NCBI RefSeq assembly: GCF_040954835.1
Contig: NC_090697.1
Location: 4,414,501-4,478,500 of the forward strand
Length of the DNA: 64,000 nucleotides
Direction of reading: 5' to 3'
DNA from: Lepisosteus oculatus
Lineage: Eukaryota; Chordata; Actinopteri; Semionotiformes; Lepisosteidae
The notes below the pieces were generated by a model. That model was given only the letters and a program-made list of their open reading frames with translations, was not told the DNA's origin and ran no database searches. The translations under genes were made by a program, and so were the position numbers. This document shows positions 1-10,913 of this stretch, in pieces. How positions within the stretch are numbered: position 1 is the stretch's first letter; the number at the start of each line of letters is the position of its first letter.

Positions 1-1
1 T

Positions 2-754
2 TTATTAATAGAGACCTGTTGGTATTTTGGAGAAATGTTTTGCATCATTTATAAAATCTTGTTTTTTTTCCTCATTTCTGTTTCAATTGGTAATGTGGCA
101 TACATAGCTATTGACCGCTATTTTGTTGTTTGTTACCCATTACTTTATTCTACTAAAGTCACAGTTAATGTTACAGCTGCTGTCATATTGCTTAATTGGC
201 TGATATCACTACTGTACAATTTGGCCTTCATGTATTTTAATGGAAATATGGGTGGTACTGAAATGCTAAACTTTTGCCTTGGAGACTGTTTGCTCTTCAT
301 AACTAAAAGCTGGGTAATCATTGATTTATTATGTACATTGATATTGCCCTGTTCTATAATGATAACACTGTATTTCAAGATTTTTGTAGTTGCTCGAAAG
401 CATGCACATGCAATCAGCTCTGTTACAGAGCAAATGCGTTCAGCAAATGGAGGGAATAATAAAATTTCCACAAAATCTGAAAGGAAAGCTGCAAAAACAT
501 TAGGAATATTAGTGTTTGCATTTCTGTTTTGTGTGGTACCATATTATATATGCAGTCTCACTCTTGAAAATGTGGACCAGACCTCATTAGTATTTAGTCT
601 TCTGGGTTGGTTGTTATATTTTAATTCTGCTATAAATCCTATTATTTACGCTTTGTTTTATCCCTGGTTCCAGAAGTCTATTAAGCTGATTGTTACTTTT
701 AAAATATTTAAAATAGAATCCTCCCTTATAAATGTGTTTTCTAAAGAGATTTAA
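2..754 (+). CDS. taar: TAAR olfactory receptor, 3' part (cut by window edge)
   Basis: Class A GPCR of the trace amine-associated receptor family, expected in olfactory sensory neurons, sensing amines and signalling through Gs/Golf. The reading frame is open from the first base (residues LLIETCWYFGEMFC), so TM1 and TM2 lie outside the window. Visible: the TM3 DRY motif (IDRYFVVC), two ECL2 cysteines (CLGDC), TM5 with Asp at 5.42 eight residues before Pro 5.50, and the TM7 TAAR signature NSAINPIIYALFYPWF. Position 3.32, Asp in classical amine receptors, is Phe. TM6 has FCVVPYY, without the usual Trp. The gene ends in VFSKEI and a TAA. It is a near-identical sister of the gene at 5488-6504. Family call is firm; ligand is inferred only as an amine. 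Confidence 0.96.
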   Translation, partial: LLIETCWYFGEMFCIIYKILFFFLISVSIGNVAYIAIDRYFVVCYPLLYSTKVTVNVTAAVILLNWLISLLYNLAFMYFNGNMGGTEMLNFCLGDCLLFITKSWVIIDLLCTLILPCSIMITLYFKIFVVARKHAHAISSVTEQMRSANGGNNKISTKSERKAAKTLGILVFAFLFCVVPYYICSLTLENVDQTSLVFSLLGWLLYFNSAINPIIYALFYPWFQKSIKLIVTFKIFKIESSLINVFSKEI

Positions 755-1450
755 ATATACAGTCTTCTCATTACATACTAAATATAAGAATTCATTTAAT
801 GCTGAAATTGTTTATTGTTAAAGTTTTATACTTTTTATTTTATTTTATGTTATACTATATTAAATTTGTATTTAATATGTCTTTAAAAATCACTTAAACA
901 TCCTCATCAAAGCAAATATAAATACCTTTTATGAAAAAAAAACTGGAGCATTGCTTTTGTGCTTGGTCCTTATCTTTAATGGCAGAGTAGTTTTGCTCTT
1001 TTTAGAAATATAATTAATCCTGCTGGTGGGAATGTTTTAACTGGAGTGTTATTGCTGTTTCACATGATTACTTTTTCTTTTACTTTTACTTTTATTGTAA
1101 TTTACGAAAAAAGGAGAACTAGCAGCTGCATCTGTGATTATTTTTGCTCATCGATACCTTTTATTTCAAATGTATATTCTTAATAGCATGAAAGCAACCT
1201 AAAACACATTTTTATATAACTTTGCTTTGTAAAAAATACATTAAAATGTTTTTCAAATATCTTGTACTTGTGAATTTGTTATGCAATGAAATGAGTCTTT
1301 TTGAAGTTTAAACCTTTCAAGCATTTTAAAAGCAGGGCTTATCAGTTGCAGGACATTATTGTCCAGTTCCTACACTGTTTTCTTTAATATCTTTTTTTCA
1401 CATTTCATCTATTGAAATGAACACCTCATCCTTCAGAATTTAATTATACA
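755..1450 (+). other. 3' flank of the first TAAR, duplicated elsewhere
   Basis: AT-rich non-coding DNA with no ORF of note. It aligns by eye, almost end to end, with 6914-7600 behind the second TAAR, and its last 300 bp also resemble 38515-38800. It is therefore part of the TAAR duplication unit. Likeness stops near 1450, where a Gypsy LTR begins. Confidence 0.75.
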
Positions 1451-1800
1451 TAGTAGCATTTTCGGATTCGGTAAGAGCAGACACAGTGACTCAGTCACTC
1501 GTTGAGTGAAAAACGACGCTTTTATTGAATTTCGGCACAGCCAGCCCCACACTCCCACGCCCACAGAGAGAGAGGGAGAATGAGCAGGCGCCAGAGAGAC
1601 AAGAGAGAGAGAGCAACACACTGGGGTCTATTCGGGTAGTTACACAGCGATAGTGTGGCAGTTGGGTACAAGTATAACAGAGGTGCGAAACCAGGGAACT
1701 ATTTACAAGAATGCAGGTGATCTTACCAAACTGTACGCCCGTTTTGCAGTGGGTCAGCTGCACTGGTCAGCAGCTTTCCTAGTCCCCGCCCTGACCACTA
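1450..1800 (-). repeat. 3' LTR of Gypsy family 1 (approximate bounds)
   Basis: On the minus strand this stretch carries an AATAAAAGCG polyadenylation-like site and ends in a tail related to the LTR at 61985-62251 (shared words GGGCGTACAGT and GTTCCCTGGTTTCGCAC). Outer bound is set by where the TAAR flank alignment ends; inner bound is uncertain. Confidence 0.65.
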
Positions 1801-4800
1801 CTACTCCCGTCCTGCCCCTCGCTGCGTACCCCAGCCGGGCGCTCTTCGACTGCAGCACCTGACGAATGCACTAAAACTGCCCCGATCTGAGATGTCTGAC
1901 GTCCCACTGACATCGAATAGCCCGTCTACGTCCAGCACACAATCCTGCAGCCTCCGCGGCGCCCACTGTGTCAAGGTGGAGCCAGGCGGTCCACCCCCTC
2001 AGCCCCCACCGGCCCAGTGAAATCTGGACCTGGCTGCTCCCCGGGCTCCTCTGCGCTCTACTGTTCAAGTGCCCCCTCGCGAGCCCTGAAGGGAGCCAGG
2101 CAGTCTCGGTGCATGACCACCACCCTACCTCGCTTAATGAACTGGACACGGTAAACCTCCCCCAAGACCTCCAGGACCTCCCCGGGTCCCTCCCAGGCCG
2201 GCGCCAGCTTTGGGCTGAGGCCCTTGAGGTGCTGCGGGTTGTAGACCCATACGAGGTCCCCCGGTCTAAAAGGGGTCCCTCTGCAGTGCAAATCGTAGTA
2301 GCGCCTCTGCCATACCCCCGCCTGAATCAGGCGGCTTCGGGCGATGCTACAGTATGTACTCTCAGCATCCACTGCTGCAGGTCCCACTTGTACGTAATCC
2401 AGCCTGGCTGGCTGTGCCAGCACTCCTCCCAGTGTCGAACTGAATACCAAATCCACTAGGGTGTGCAGTTCCTGGCCCAGCATGAGCGAGGCCAGGGTGC
2501 ACCCAGTGAACTCCTGCACAGCGGTCCAGTGTGCCCAGAGGGCAAGGAGTAAGTGGCGGCCCCAATCCCACTTGGTGCCTCAAGACCAGTGTGGCCAGTT
2601 GAGTGGAGAGCGTCCAGTCAAAACACTCCACCAAACCTTCGTTTTAGAGAGCAGTGGGGTGGTCCATGTTTTCTTAATCCACAGGCAAAGGCACACCTCT
2701 GCAAACACCCAGGACTTGAAATTCTGCCCCTGGTTGCTGTGGAGCTCCTCCGGCACCCCCAGGCTGATGAACATCCCCTCCAGCAGGGCATCAGTTACAG
2801 TGGATGTGCTCAGATCCATTGCTACCAGGACGTAGCGGCTGCCTGCCTCGATGCGCGGAAATGGGCCCAGCACATCCACCCCCACCCGCTCCATGGGCGC
2901 CCCCACCTAATGTTGTTGGAGGGGCGCCCATGAGCGCCCAGGTGGACCCTTCTGGGCCACGCACCTCTGGCAGGACTGCCCCACGTCCTGGTGACAGATA
3001 CCCCAATAGAAGTGGCCCTGGAGTCGCTGCAGAGTTTTCGCAGAGCAGAAGTGCCCCACACCCGGCTGGCCATGCACCGCTTGGAGAACTGCCCAGCAGA
3101 GTGACCATGGCACCACAAGCTGCCACCTGACCCCGTCGCTGGGGGGTACCCACCACCCTGGCGCAGGACCCCGTCTCTTACCTCCAAGACCTTCCACAGT
3201 GTGCAGAGCACATTGTGCAGAGCACATTCACGGACTTTGGGTGAGGGGCGAGCTCCTCCCGCGCGGGCCGGGTCCCCGCCGCCTTCCAGCAGAACACTGG
3301 CCTGATGTCAGGGTCTGCTTCCTGCTGCAGCACCATACCTTCCAGGCACACACCAAATGGCCCACTCAAGGACGTGGCTGCAGTGCTCGCTTCCCCCTCA
3401 CCGCGGGTGGCCTCCTCACACTGCTCCCAGTGGGCGCAATAGTGGCAGTCTGAGAGAAAGTCTGCATTTCAGTGGCGAGACCCCACACGGGGTGTCGTAC
3501 TCCTGAAGGATCTCAATCCACCTCGCCATTTGACTCTCCGGCTCTTTGAAATTGAGCAGCCAGGTGATATGGCTTTAAGTGGCGGACTGCAGAGACTACA
3601 GCCAGCAACTCCCTGAGGGTGAAGCGATAATTTGTCTCGGCCTTGTTGAGCACCAGGCTTAAGTACGCGACGACCCTCTCCCCGTCAGGCCCCTCCTGTG
3701 CTAGCACTGCACCCACCCCCGTATCCCTGGCATCTGTATCCAGCACATAGGGCAGCATCGGATCTGGGAAGGCCAGGACGGGGGCCCCCACCAGTGCCTC
3801 CCACAGTCCACGTCCCCCACAAAACGCTGCCCCTTCTACGTGAGGCAGTGCAGCTGGGCAGCAAGGCTGGTGAAGTCCCAGATGAACCTCCAGTAATAAG
3901 ACGTCAACCCCAGGAAACTCCGTCACGGCACGGGGCACCGGCCAGTTGCGCACCACGGTGACCTTCCCTGGGTCTGTGTCCACCCCTCGTAGCCCGTCCA
4001 CATGCCCCACACGCCGCAACAGCTCACCCACAGCATGCCCTCTCTCACCGTTGCGCTTGGCCCCAGCATTCCCCCCAGCAGCCACACCATCAACCGCCCA
4101 GCCGGGAGGCCCAGGAACCAGCTCCGAAACACTCGCCCCGACACCCGTGACCCCAACAGGCCCCGGCAATGCCCGCTGCTGCCACCTCCGCTTCCCGCTC
4201 TTGTCAGCCCCGGACACCTCCCGCCCCGCCTGCCGCGAAACTGATTTGTTCCCCCTGCCCCACAAACTCTTGCCTGCCCAAGTCAAGGCAACCACCCACC
4301 TGCTACAACCAGTCCAACCCCAGGATACAGTCCTTGCGGATCGGGGCAAGGTAGAAGGAGTGTTTTATCCTCGCAGCCCCAAACTGCACTTTGCCATGGA
4401 CCATGGACTGCAACTGCCCCCACTTGCCATGGACCTCTGCGCACTGCCCCGTCACAGTCCTCAGGCACTGGCTGGTGGTTTCCAATCCTGGGGGTCCGTC
4501 TGCCTCGGTGCCCAGCTGGACACCAGGCCGCAGCAGGGTGATTGTCAAGCTGGTGTCTTTTTGTTGTAGTTGTAATTTTTGTAGGTGCCGGCGGACCGCC
4601 ATCTCCATCTGAGACCAGCCGTTTGCCCAGGCCGCCATCTGGAACTGGGCCTCAAAACGTTGCCGTGGAACCTCCCCATTATAGAGGCTCGGTCGCACCA
4701 GAGCTGGCTGGTGCAGGGGTGGCGGGCTGGACCCTGCTGGTCTGGCATCTCCTTCCGGCCTGGTGTGTTGGCCAGGTCTGACATCTCCTTCCCACCACAC

Positions 4801-4975
4801 GGACAGAGGCGACACAGGAAAAGGTCCCTCCTCTGCTGAGTAGGCCACCGTTGGGTAGCCCTGGTAAGGGCTGTGGCCACTGGTGGTGCTGAGGGGCTGT
4901 TCTGGCCCCTGGCGGCTCCTGCTTGTCTCCAAAAGGCCCTTTAGGGGGTTGCTCGGCTGCCAGGGGAACCTCATA
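1450..4975 (-). mobile_element. Ty3/Gypsy LTR retrotransposon fossil, family 1
   Basis: Minus-strand, GC-rich block sharply different from its AT-rich surroundings. Read from high to low coordinates it holds part of gag and protease (about 4974-4300; the LTITLLRPG stretch follows the protease active site), reverse transcriptase/RNase H-like sequence (about 4350-3510), integrase (about 2910-2580, with VGVDVLGPFP and the integrase C-terminal FRPGDLVWVYN near 2130) and a 3' LTR (about 1450-1800). No 5' LTR is present. The element is clearly broken, with many breaks, and is a fossil. The same family recurs at 61925-63470 on the other strand: gag words such as AQFQMAAWANGWSQ and LTR text are shared. 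It separates the first TAAR's 3' flank from the second TAAR's 5' flank. Confidence 0.9.
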
Positions 4976-4984
4976 AATTCTCAT

Positions 4985-5487
4985 AAGAACCTCATTTCCT
5001 CATAAAATATTATTTTTCCACACTCAGTAAATATAACTACAGTGTGCACCTTCGAGACAAATTTTATTTATTCATCCTGCTACACAGTTTTCTGCTTTTA
5101 TCATATCATTATCTGATTATATTTTCTTATTATCTATACAACACTATAAAATTCATTATTTTGTTACAGTTCATTATGATGTAAGGTCTGCTAAGGGCTG
5201 TTCACTTAGCTTCATCAAGTAACCCCAGGACATTAGAGATTATTAGGATAAATAAACTGACATCAAATCCCGTAAGCAGCAGGAGGAGGAGTCAACAACC
5301 CTTGTGCTATAACTGTCACACCACCATCAAGGAATTTCCAGGTACTGCAAAGCAGACAAAGTTGCATTGATGTTGTCTGTATTTTTTTAAGTTTTCTAAT
5401 TCTACATATATAATACAAGCTTGAAATTTGAATTGTGTTGTATCAGTACTGTCTGAATTTCAAGGATTCAAGAATTGACTCTGTTCA
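4985..5487 (+). promoter_or_regulatory. 5' flank and conserved promoter module of TAAR 5488-6504
   Basis: From about 5005 the DNA matches other TAAR 5' flanks. A conserved module sits at about 5190-5330: an AGGGCTGTTCACTTAGCTTC block, AACCCCAGGA, then AGCAGCAGGAGGAGGAGTC and a degenerate TATA-like core CTATAACTGTCACACCACC, about 170 bp before the ATG. The same order of motifs occurs before the TAARs at 36169, 48936 and 54885. Role in transcription is inferred from conservation and position. Confidence 0.6.
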
Positions 5488-6504
5488 ATGGAACAGTCAG
5501 AAATACAAGCAGTTGAATACTGTTTTGAATCTAATTCTTCCTGCCTGAAGGAAGTGCGATCTACAGCTGTGTATGTGGTGATGTATATTTTTACAGTGGC
5601 AGTGGTGATGCTGACAGTGTGTGGAAACCTGGTGGTGATCATCTCTGTCTCTCACTTCAAGCAGCTCCACACACCGACTAACTTCCTAATGCTCTCCCTG
5701 GCTGTGGCAGATTTTCTAGTAGGAGCAGTTGTAATGCCTTTCAGTATAATTTTATTAATAGAGACCTGTTGGTATTTTGGAGAAATGTTTTGCATCATTT
5801 ATAAAATCTTGTATTTTTTCATTATTTCTGTTTCAATTGGTAATGTTGCATGCATAGCTATTGATCGCTATTTTGTTGTGTGTCACCCATTACTTTATTC
5901 TACTAAAGTCACAGTTAATGTTACAGCTGCTGTCATATTGCTTAATTGGCTGATATCACTACTGTACAATTTGGCATTCATGTACTTTAATGGAAATATT
6001 GATGGTACTGAAATGCTAAACTTTTGCCTTGGAGACTGTTTGCTTTTCATAACTAAAAGTGGTATCATAATTGATTTATTATTTACATTGATATTGCCTT
6101 GTTCTATAATGATAACGTTATATTTCAAGATTTTTGTAGTTGCTCGACAGCATGCACGTGCAATCAGCTCTGTTACAGAGCAGATGCGTTCAGCAGATGG
6201 AGACAATAATAAAATTTCCACAAAATCTGAAAGGAAAGCTGCAAAAACATTAGGAATATTAGTGATTGTATTTCTTCTCTGTTTGGTACCATATTATATA
6301 TGCAGTCTCGCTCTTGAAAATGTGGACCGGACCTCACTACTATTTAGTCTTCTAAGTTGGTTGTTATATTTTAATTCTGCTATCAATCCTATTATTTATG
6401 CTTTGTTTTATCCCTGGTTCCAGAAGTCAGTTAAGCTGATTGTTACCCTTAAGATATTTAAAATAGAATCCTCCCTGATAAATGTGTTTTCTAAAGACAT
6501 TTAA
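5488..6504 (+). CDS. taar: TAAR olfactory receptor, complete single exon
   Basis: 338-residue class A GPCR, typical TAAR length, in one exon. N-terminus has a glycosylation site (NSS, 16-18) and two cysteines (12, 19). TM1 about 27-52, TM2 with Asp75 (2.50), Cys102 at 3.25, DRY at 126-128, Trp154 in TM4, ECL2 cysteines 180 and 184, Pro204 in TM5, TM6 LVPYY at 266-270, and the TAAR TM7 signature around 296-311 (NSAINPIIYALFYPWF). The classical amine anchor Asp 3.32 is replaced by Tyr109, while Asp196 sits at 5.42. This is the non-classical TAAR arrangement (class III-like). Start chosen at the ATG giving MEQSEIQ, matching three paralogues. The upstream module at 5190-5330 suggests its own promoter. 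TAAR identity is certain; ligand is unknown. Confidence 0.98.
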   Translation: MEQSEIQAVEYCFESNSSCLKEVRSTAVYVVMYIFTVAVVMLTVCGNLVVIISVSHFKQLHTPTNFLMLSLAVADFLVGAVVMPFSIILLIETCWYFGEMFCIIYKILYFFIISVSIGNVACIAIDRYFVVCHPLLYSTKVTVNVTAAVILLNWLISLLYNLAFMYFNGNIDGTEMLNFCLGDCLLFITKSGIIIDLLFTLILPCSIMITLYFKIFVVARQHARAISSVTEQMRSADGDNNKISTKSERKAAKTLGILVIVFLLCLVPYYICSLALENVDRTSLLFSLLSWLLYFNSAINPIIYALFYPWFQKSVKLIVTLKIFKIESSLINVFSKDI

Positions 6505-6862
6505 ATTTACAGTTGTCCCATTACATAAGAAAATTAAAAAAAACGAATTAGCTAATTCATTTAAAAAAGAAATCTGGAGGATTGTTTTTATCCTCTGTAT
6601 GTATCTTTAATGTCAGTATAGATGTCCAGCTCCAAGAAATGTAATAAAACCTGCTGATGGGCTGTTTTGACTGGAGTGTTAATATTTTTGTTGCATGAAG
6701 ATTTCTTTCTTTTATTTCAATGTCTTCACAGAGGTGTTTATGTTTATTAGAATGAATAAAGGGTGAGCTGCAGGGATGACCTGTGTGACATGGGTACCCT
6801 CCAGCAACAGCTGAGTTTTTAATATTATTTTACTCATAAATACTGGATAGACGTTGTTTTTT
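6505..6862 (+). other. own 3' flank of TAAR 5488-6504
   Basis: Non-coding. It resembles the 3' flank of the TAAR at 54885-55901 (about 56080-56370), for example in the words TGGAGGATTG and ACTGGATA-ACGTTG. It stops abruptly at a second, foreign TAAR 3' end. Confidence 0.6.
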
Positions 6863-6913
6863 ATTTTTAAAATAGAATCCTCCCTTATAAATGTGTTTTC
6901 TAAAGAGATTTAA
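6863..6913 (+). pseudogene. taar: relic of a lost TAAR: last 16 codons only
   Basis: The frame reads IFKIESSLINVFSKEI then TAA, identical to the C-terminus of the TAAR at 2-754, but nothing of the rest of the gene precedes it. The following DNA to about 7600 also matches that gene's 3' flank. I infer an unequal exchange or deletion that removed a third tandem copy and left its tail behind the gene at 5488-6504. Confidence 0.8.
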
Positions 6914-7600
6914 ATGTACAGTCTTCTCATTACATACTAAATAATTCATTTAATGTTGAAATTGTTTATTGTTAAAGTTGTATACTATTTTATTTTATGT
7001 TATACAATATTAAATTTGTATTTAATATTTCTTTAAAGATTACTAGAATGTCCTCATCAAAGCAAATTTAAATACCTTTTATGAGAAAAAAAGGTAGCAT
7101 CACTTTTGTGCTTGGTATTATCCTTAATGTCAGAGTAGTTTTTCACTTTTTAGAAGTATTATTAATCCTACTGACAGGAATTTTTTAACTGGAGTGTTAT
7201 TGCTGTTTCACATGGTTCCTTCTTGTTTTACTTTTACTGTAGAGTATTTACGAAAAAGACAGCTGACAGCTGAAGCTGTGATTTTGCTTCAGCAATACCT
7301 TTAATTTCAAATGTATATTCTTAATAGCATGAAAGCAACCTAAAACACATTTTTACAAAACCTAGCTTTGTAAAAAATACATTAAAATGTTTTTCAAATA
7401 TCTTGTACTTGTGAATTTGTTATGCAATGAAATTAGTCTTTTTGAAGTTTAAACCTTTACAGCATTTTAAAAGCAGGGCTTATCAGTTGCAGGACATTAT
7501 TGTCCAGTTTCTACACTGTTTTTCTTTCTTTAATATATTTTTTCACATTTTATCTATTAAATTCAAAACTTCAACCTTAAGAATTTAATTATAAATGAAA
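6914..7600 (+). other. second TAAR 3' flank, paralogous to 755-1450
   Basis: Near-colinear with 755-1450, including CTTGTACTTGTGAATTTG and GCAGGGCTTATCAGTTGC. It shows what the undisturbed flank looked like where the Gypsy fossil entered the first copy. Confidence 0.75.
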
Positions 7601-8823
7601 AAGCTATTTAATAAAAAATATTTATTTAGAGTCGAAGGTTCAGTTATTTGGTTCTGAAGATTTTTTTCTTTTCTTTTTCTGTGATTTTGAACACACTTCT
7701 TTTTTTTAGTCTGTTTTGTGGTTTACACTTCAGAGTGGGTCTCTGTGAACTTTGTACACTCTTTTCCTACAGAAAATGCAATATTTTATAAGATGTATAT
7801 TTAAAACTGGTTTGAATTGGATTAGAATAATACTGGAAGGCCTACTATATAATTCTATATCATATAGGAATGCATTATCAAATGTGTCTGGAAAAATAGT
7901 TTATGTGTCAGAAATTATAATGGGACTGTCACAAGCCTACCTCTAACAACATATCCCGTGGGACCTAAGAACATAGAAAATTACAATGGATAGCAAACAT
8001 ACTGTATGTTTTATTTTAACAAAACTCTTCACTATATTGAACAAACCAAACTTACCCTTATACTAATTGTTGTCTTCATAATAAAACTAGTCTGAATTAA
8101 TGCCTTGTGCGTATGTGTCTCTCAGTCCTCCACAATTTATTTTAGCACAATCCACAAACCACATCTAAACCTTGATGACCTAAAGTATAGTTGCAGATCA
8201 GTTAAAATTACTGTCCTGCTGACCTCTCACGGTAATCATTGAACTTTCAGATGCAGTCTAGAGTGCACAAGGTGTCAGTAGGTATACAGTACAGTAGTGT
8301 CACAAGCAGACATTTTTTTTCAAAGAATCTGAAGCAGAACTGCATTACAATTTAAAACTGCCAGGTGGCACAGTGAATCTTTAATGTACCACAGTTGTAT
8401 GTGTTTGTCAGAAATCTCAGTAGAGCGTTTAATATGTATTAACTCATTAGTGCTTTTCTGCAGTAACTGGACTGTATACATACTAGAGGCAATTTCATTA
8501 AATATAATAATTACATTGAGACAGTGTGTTGTCACTACCACTCCAAATTAGATATGTCAAAACAATGTATAACACTAAATTTTCATTTTTAAATACATAC
8601 TGTAAGTCATATAGAATTATTAAGTTGTGTATAAATAAAATATTACATATAGCTATATAAATATTAAAAAGTAATTCGAAAATAAATAGTAATTAGAAAA
8701 CAACAAATAGTAATATAAACAGTGGTCCTGAGGTGTGTTTCTTTTTGGGGTTTAACCCTCCATGTCCTATAGCCAGAGCCCTGTCCCTTAACAAAGTGGG
8801 TTAAACCAAAACTATCCTACCTA
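7601..8823. other. intergenic, mostly featureless
   Basis: AT-rich. No convincing coding sequence. A short stretch near 8330-8400 (CTGCCAGGTGGCAC) is a minus-oriented piece of the repeat also seen at 22800-22870 and 26610-26650. Confidence 0.4.
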
Positions 8824-9910
8824 CAGATGCAGCCATTCAAAATGGGTGGGGTATTACGCGGTATACCCCAGTGGGCGTGTCGCATCAAAACGCAGTACAC
8901 GCAGTATCACGCGGTGTATCGCGTCATTTGACGTCATGCCGGAAAGTATCCGGAATCACCTTGTAAAACCGCCAGAAGGAGCCAATAAAGCTTAACCTCT
9001 CATGTACAGCATTTGAGCTTTTAAATTTAAACTGTGTATTACAGCATGTTAATCATCAGTCATTAAAAAGTTGGTATATTTTATGAAAGCAAGATTGCTC
9101 AGTTGGACAAAAGTACAGTACACAACCTACCTTTATCAGAAATATTTATGCATCGAAGCCTTTACCGAAGACATTACTAATAGTATTAATAATTAATGAC
9201 TTTGGACAAGCTGTAAACTCAAAGTATTATGCTGGTCCACATTCTTTCTAACTGTCATTTTCAACGAAAATACTTTTAGTTTTTTCTTTGACAAACACCA
9301 CAGCATTTCGTGGATCTAACTAACGAGGACAGGACATTAGCTAGCCAATACAATAAAGGAATTACTTTTTTTGCTAATTTCTTTTGCACATTTGTACAAG
9401 CACTTGGAATCTGTCCAAGCCCTACTTTGTCAGGCATTTTCTTTCTAACTGCAATGGACATAAAAACTCCCTTGCTTTTAACAGAGTGTTTCATAATTTC
9501 TAACTACGAAAATTATTTAAACTGCGACACTTATCATTCAACCAGAGCTCAAAACATCACAAGGATCCTCAAGAGCACATCAAACACTGTATTAAAAGAT
9601 ACTTGTGTCAGATACATGAGAATCCAGGCTTTTTTATCAACGCTTTCTTTTCCGTATACCAGATATTATGGAACCACTTCAGAAGGATGTCAGCCAGTCA
9701 GATTCCAGGAATCAGTACTTTAAAAATAAAATACACACCGGTATTCCATTTCTCCCTAAACATTTTAAGCATCGAAGTCTTTAACTAACATGTGAAATAG
9801 CGTGTAAAAAAGTGGTAGTTTTAAGCTTTTCTGCTAATATAATATGTAATCGCGTATCTAAAGAAATTAATAATGATATGATTATATGCGTGTACTGCGA
9901 CATGTTTGTG
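8824..9910 (+). mobile_element. CAGATGCAGCC-type TIR element, left part
   Basis: Starts with CAGATGCAGCCATTCAAAAT next to a TA, the terminal sequence of a family seen repeatedly in this window. The interior (9150-9310) matches 31000-31250 in reverse; 9320-9600 matches 60100-60260 and 29940-30090; 9740-9900 matches 14690-14830. No transposase is visible. The right end is lost in the adjoining repeat at 9935-10470. Confidence 0.6.
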
Positions 9911-9934
9911 TAGGGCTGTTTTGCCTCACAATCA

Positions 9935-10470
9935 GACAAATGCAACATAAATTGGGCTCTGTAGTCTTCTAAGTATCTTAATAAACTTTCGGCATAGCTT
10001 TCTCCCCGTTTAGATTTTTTTTTCTTGGGATCTTGGGATCAAATGTGGAAACATTAGATTGTAATCTTTTTTATTTTTTAAATACATTTTAGAAAAGTGT
10101 AATCTATACTAAAAAGCTGTACACCACCTGCTATAAAGATACATATTGTAATACTTTCGGGTTCGGATAGGACAGACACAAGAACTCAGACTTGCGGACT
10201 TAAAGCAAGTTAAAGCCTTGATTTTATATATCACCTTTATAAGTGGCATCTCAAAGCAATACAGATTACAAAGTAAAAACCCAACACTGATTGTACCCAT
10301 CTGTCATGCTAATAAAGCACCTTGAATTGAATAAAATTGAGGGGGGGGGGGAGGGCGAGCGAGAGCACAGCCAGGATAGACAGGCTAATAAGATACACTC
10401 CACAGACATTCACAACAGAACTTTTCTTAAGTTACACAGGCTTCACCGTCACCTATCAGATCTAATGAGA
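9935..10470 (-). repeat. LTR-like repeat, duplicate of 15080-15600
   Basis: Read on the minus strand it carries a tail with AAGTCTGAGTTCTTGTGTCT and CCTATCCGAACCCGAAAG, which resembles the tail of the Gypsy family 1 LTR at 62200-62250. A run of G at about 10343-10351 and a fish repeat word (CAAGGTGCTTTATTAGCATG) lie upstream. The copy at 15080-15600 is longer. Probably an LTR fossil; no coding part. Confidence 0.45.
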
Positions 10471-10913
10471 TTTAATAATTCCACATTGATTTAGTATTTC
10501 AAAAGTCAAAGTCACATGTGCTTCATGGTTAGGCATGAATGATAAGTTGATTAAATACATATAGTCAGATGAGTATATTTACTAGAAACATTAATATATA
10601 GAATATATAGAATATTACTCAATAATAAAATGTGAACAGTGTGGCAAATACATTATTTTATGTATTTATCTGCCTTCCATTAACATTCTAAAGCCAAATA
10701 AAAATTAATTTATCAAGTTAATGTATATATTTAATTCAATTAAAATGAAAGAACATATCATTGGAAGAAAACATGTTTCCATGGAAAACCACATGCACAT
10801 TTGCAAAATCCTGTTTCCAGTTCCTATATATTTTAACCTTCGTTAGTATGTCTGAATAATGGACATAAACAAATACAATTACAGAAGACATGCTAATGTT
10901 TACTATGCAAAAA
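10471..10913. other. 3' flank of the minus-strand TAAR
   Basis: AT-rich, with AATAAA-like hexamers on the minus strand. No gene or repeat identified. Confidence 0.4.

Noticed and set aside
145-471. Open frames antisense to TAARs (also 5895-6221, 49343-49669, 55292-55618)
   Set aside because: They recur at the same place opposite every TAAR and only mirror its codon pattern; no independent signal.
1968-4612. Many plus-strand open frames of 60-200 codons
   Set aside because: They lie opposite the pol and gag region of the Gypsy fossil; GC-rich DNA gives long chance frames.
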